DNA of 64,000 bases, from contig OZ231126.1 in NCBI GenBank assembly GCA_965153355.1, forward strand, positions 18,042,001-18,106,000, given 5' to 3'. The notes below the pieces were generated by a model that was given only the letters and a program-made list of their open reading frames with translations, was not told where the DNA came from and ran no database searches. The position numbers and the translations under genes are program-made. This stretch comes from Flaccisagitta enflata. Its lineage: Eukaryota > Chaetognatha > Sagittoidea > Aphragmophora. Shown here piece by piece: positions 63,880 through 64,000 of the stretch (its first letter is position 1; each line of letters begins with the position of its first letter).

Positions 63880-64000
63880 CTGGATAAGTTTAAATTCAAA
63901 AAGATAGAAAAAGACATTGAATTCTTTTGCCACCATAATCACGAAACGAGATTGAAATTTGAGATTGGTCCAACGTTCTTAATTTAGGCGCTATGTCTCT
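63880..64000. other. PTBP intron at the window edge
   Basis: Sequence upstream of the first visible PTBP exon. No further exon recognised before the window ends. Confidence 0.5.

Overview
The window is from an animal genome, probably an invertebrate; I cannot name the species. The evidence is split genes with canonical GT-AG introns, a metazoan-type chitin synthase, a polypyrimidine-tract-binding protein, a BEL/Pao LTR retrotransposon, TA-flanked MITEs and many long microsatellites. Only about 4 kb is convincingly protein-coding. The rest is satellite, transposon and modular repeat DNA.

Layout. Positions 1-9564 are a tandem array of a ~985-bp AT-rich satellite with ~350-bp internal duplications. 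It abuts directly on a second, unrelated satellite (9565-13450, built on GGGGTACATTTGAGAT-type blocks), which reverses orientation at ~10765. 13.5-17 kb is mostly unassigned AT-rich DNA with short hairpin and composite repeats. 17.1-27.6 kb is a decayed BEL/Pao element on the minus strand, with LTR-like ends and recognisable protease, RT and integrase pieces. 27.6-45.7 kb is a dense mosaic of microsatellites, short hairpin repeats, minisatellite-cored composite repeats, MITEs and a ~5-kb inverted repeat (37.3-42.3 kb).

Genes. Four exons of a chitin synthase lie on the plus strand (45732-50576); its introns are full of repeats. The right end has three minus-strand genes: a degenerate Ras-like protein (53420-59802), an intronless SelU/MnmH-like rhodanese plus P-loop protein (60076-61257), and the 3' half of a PTBP-family splicing regulator (61803-63879, continuing beyond the window). 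No operon-like logic links them.

The most unusual element is a family of ~150-200-bp repeats, about 20 copies on both strands. Each starts with a short hairpin followed by CTCTATAAG and a GTCC-type tract. The stem sequence differs between copies but stays self-complementary, and the better copies end in a tail complementary to the first stem arm. A second modular family has GC-rich GGGCAGCGGCCCC-type heads around a 20-27-bp minisatellite core. Parts of the second satellite and of the retroelement carry so many small indels that uncorrected assembly error is a real alternative to decay.
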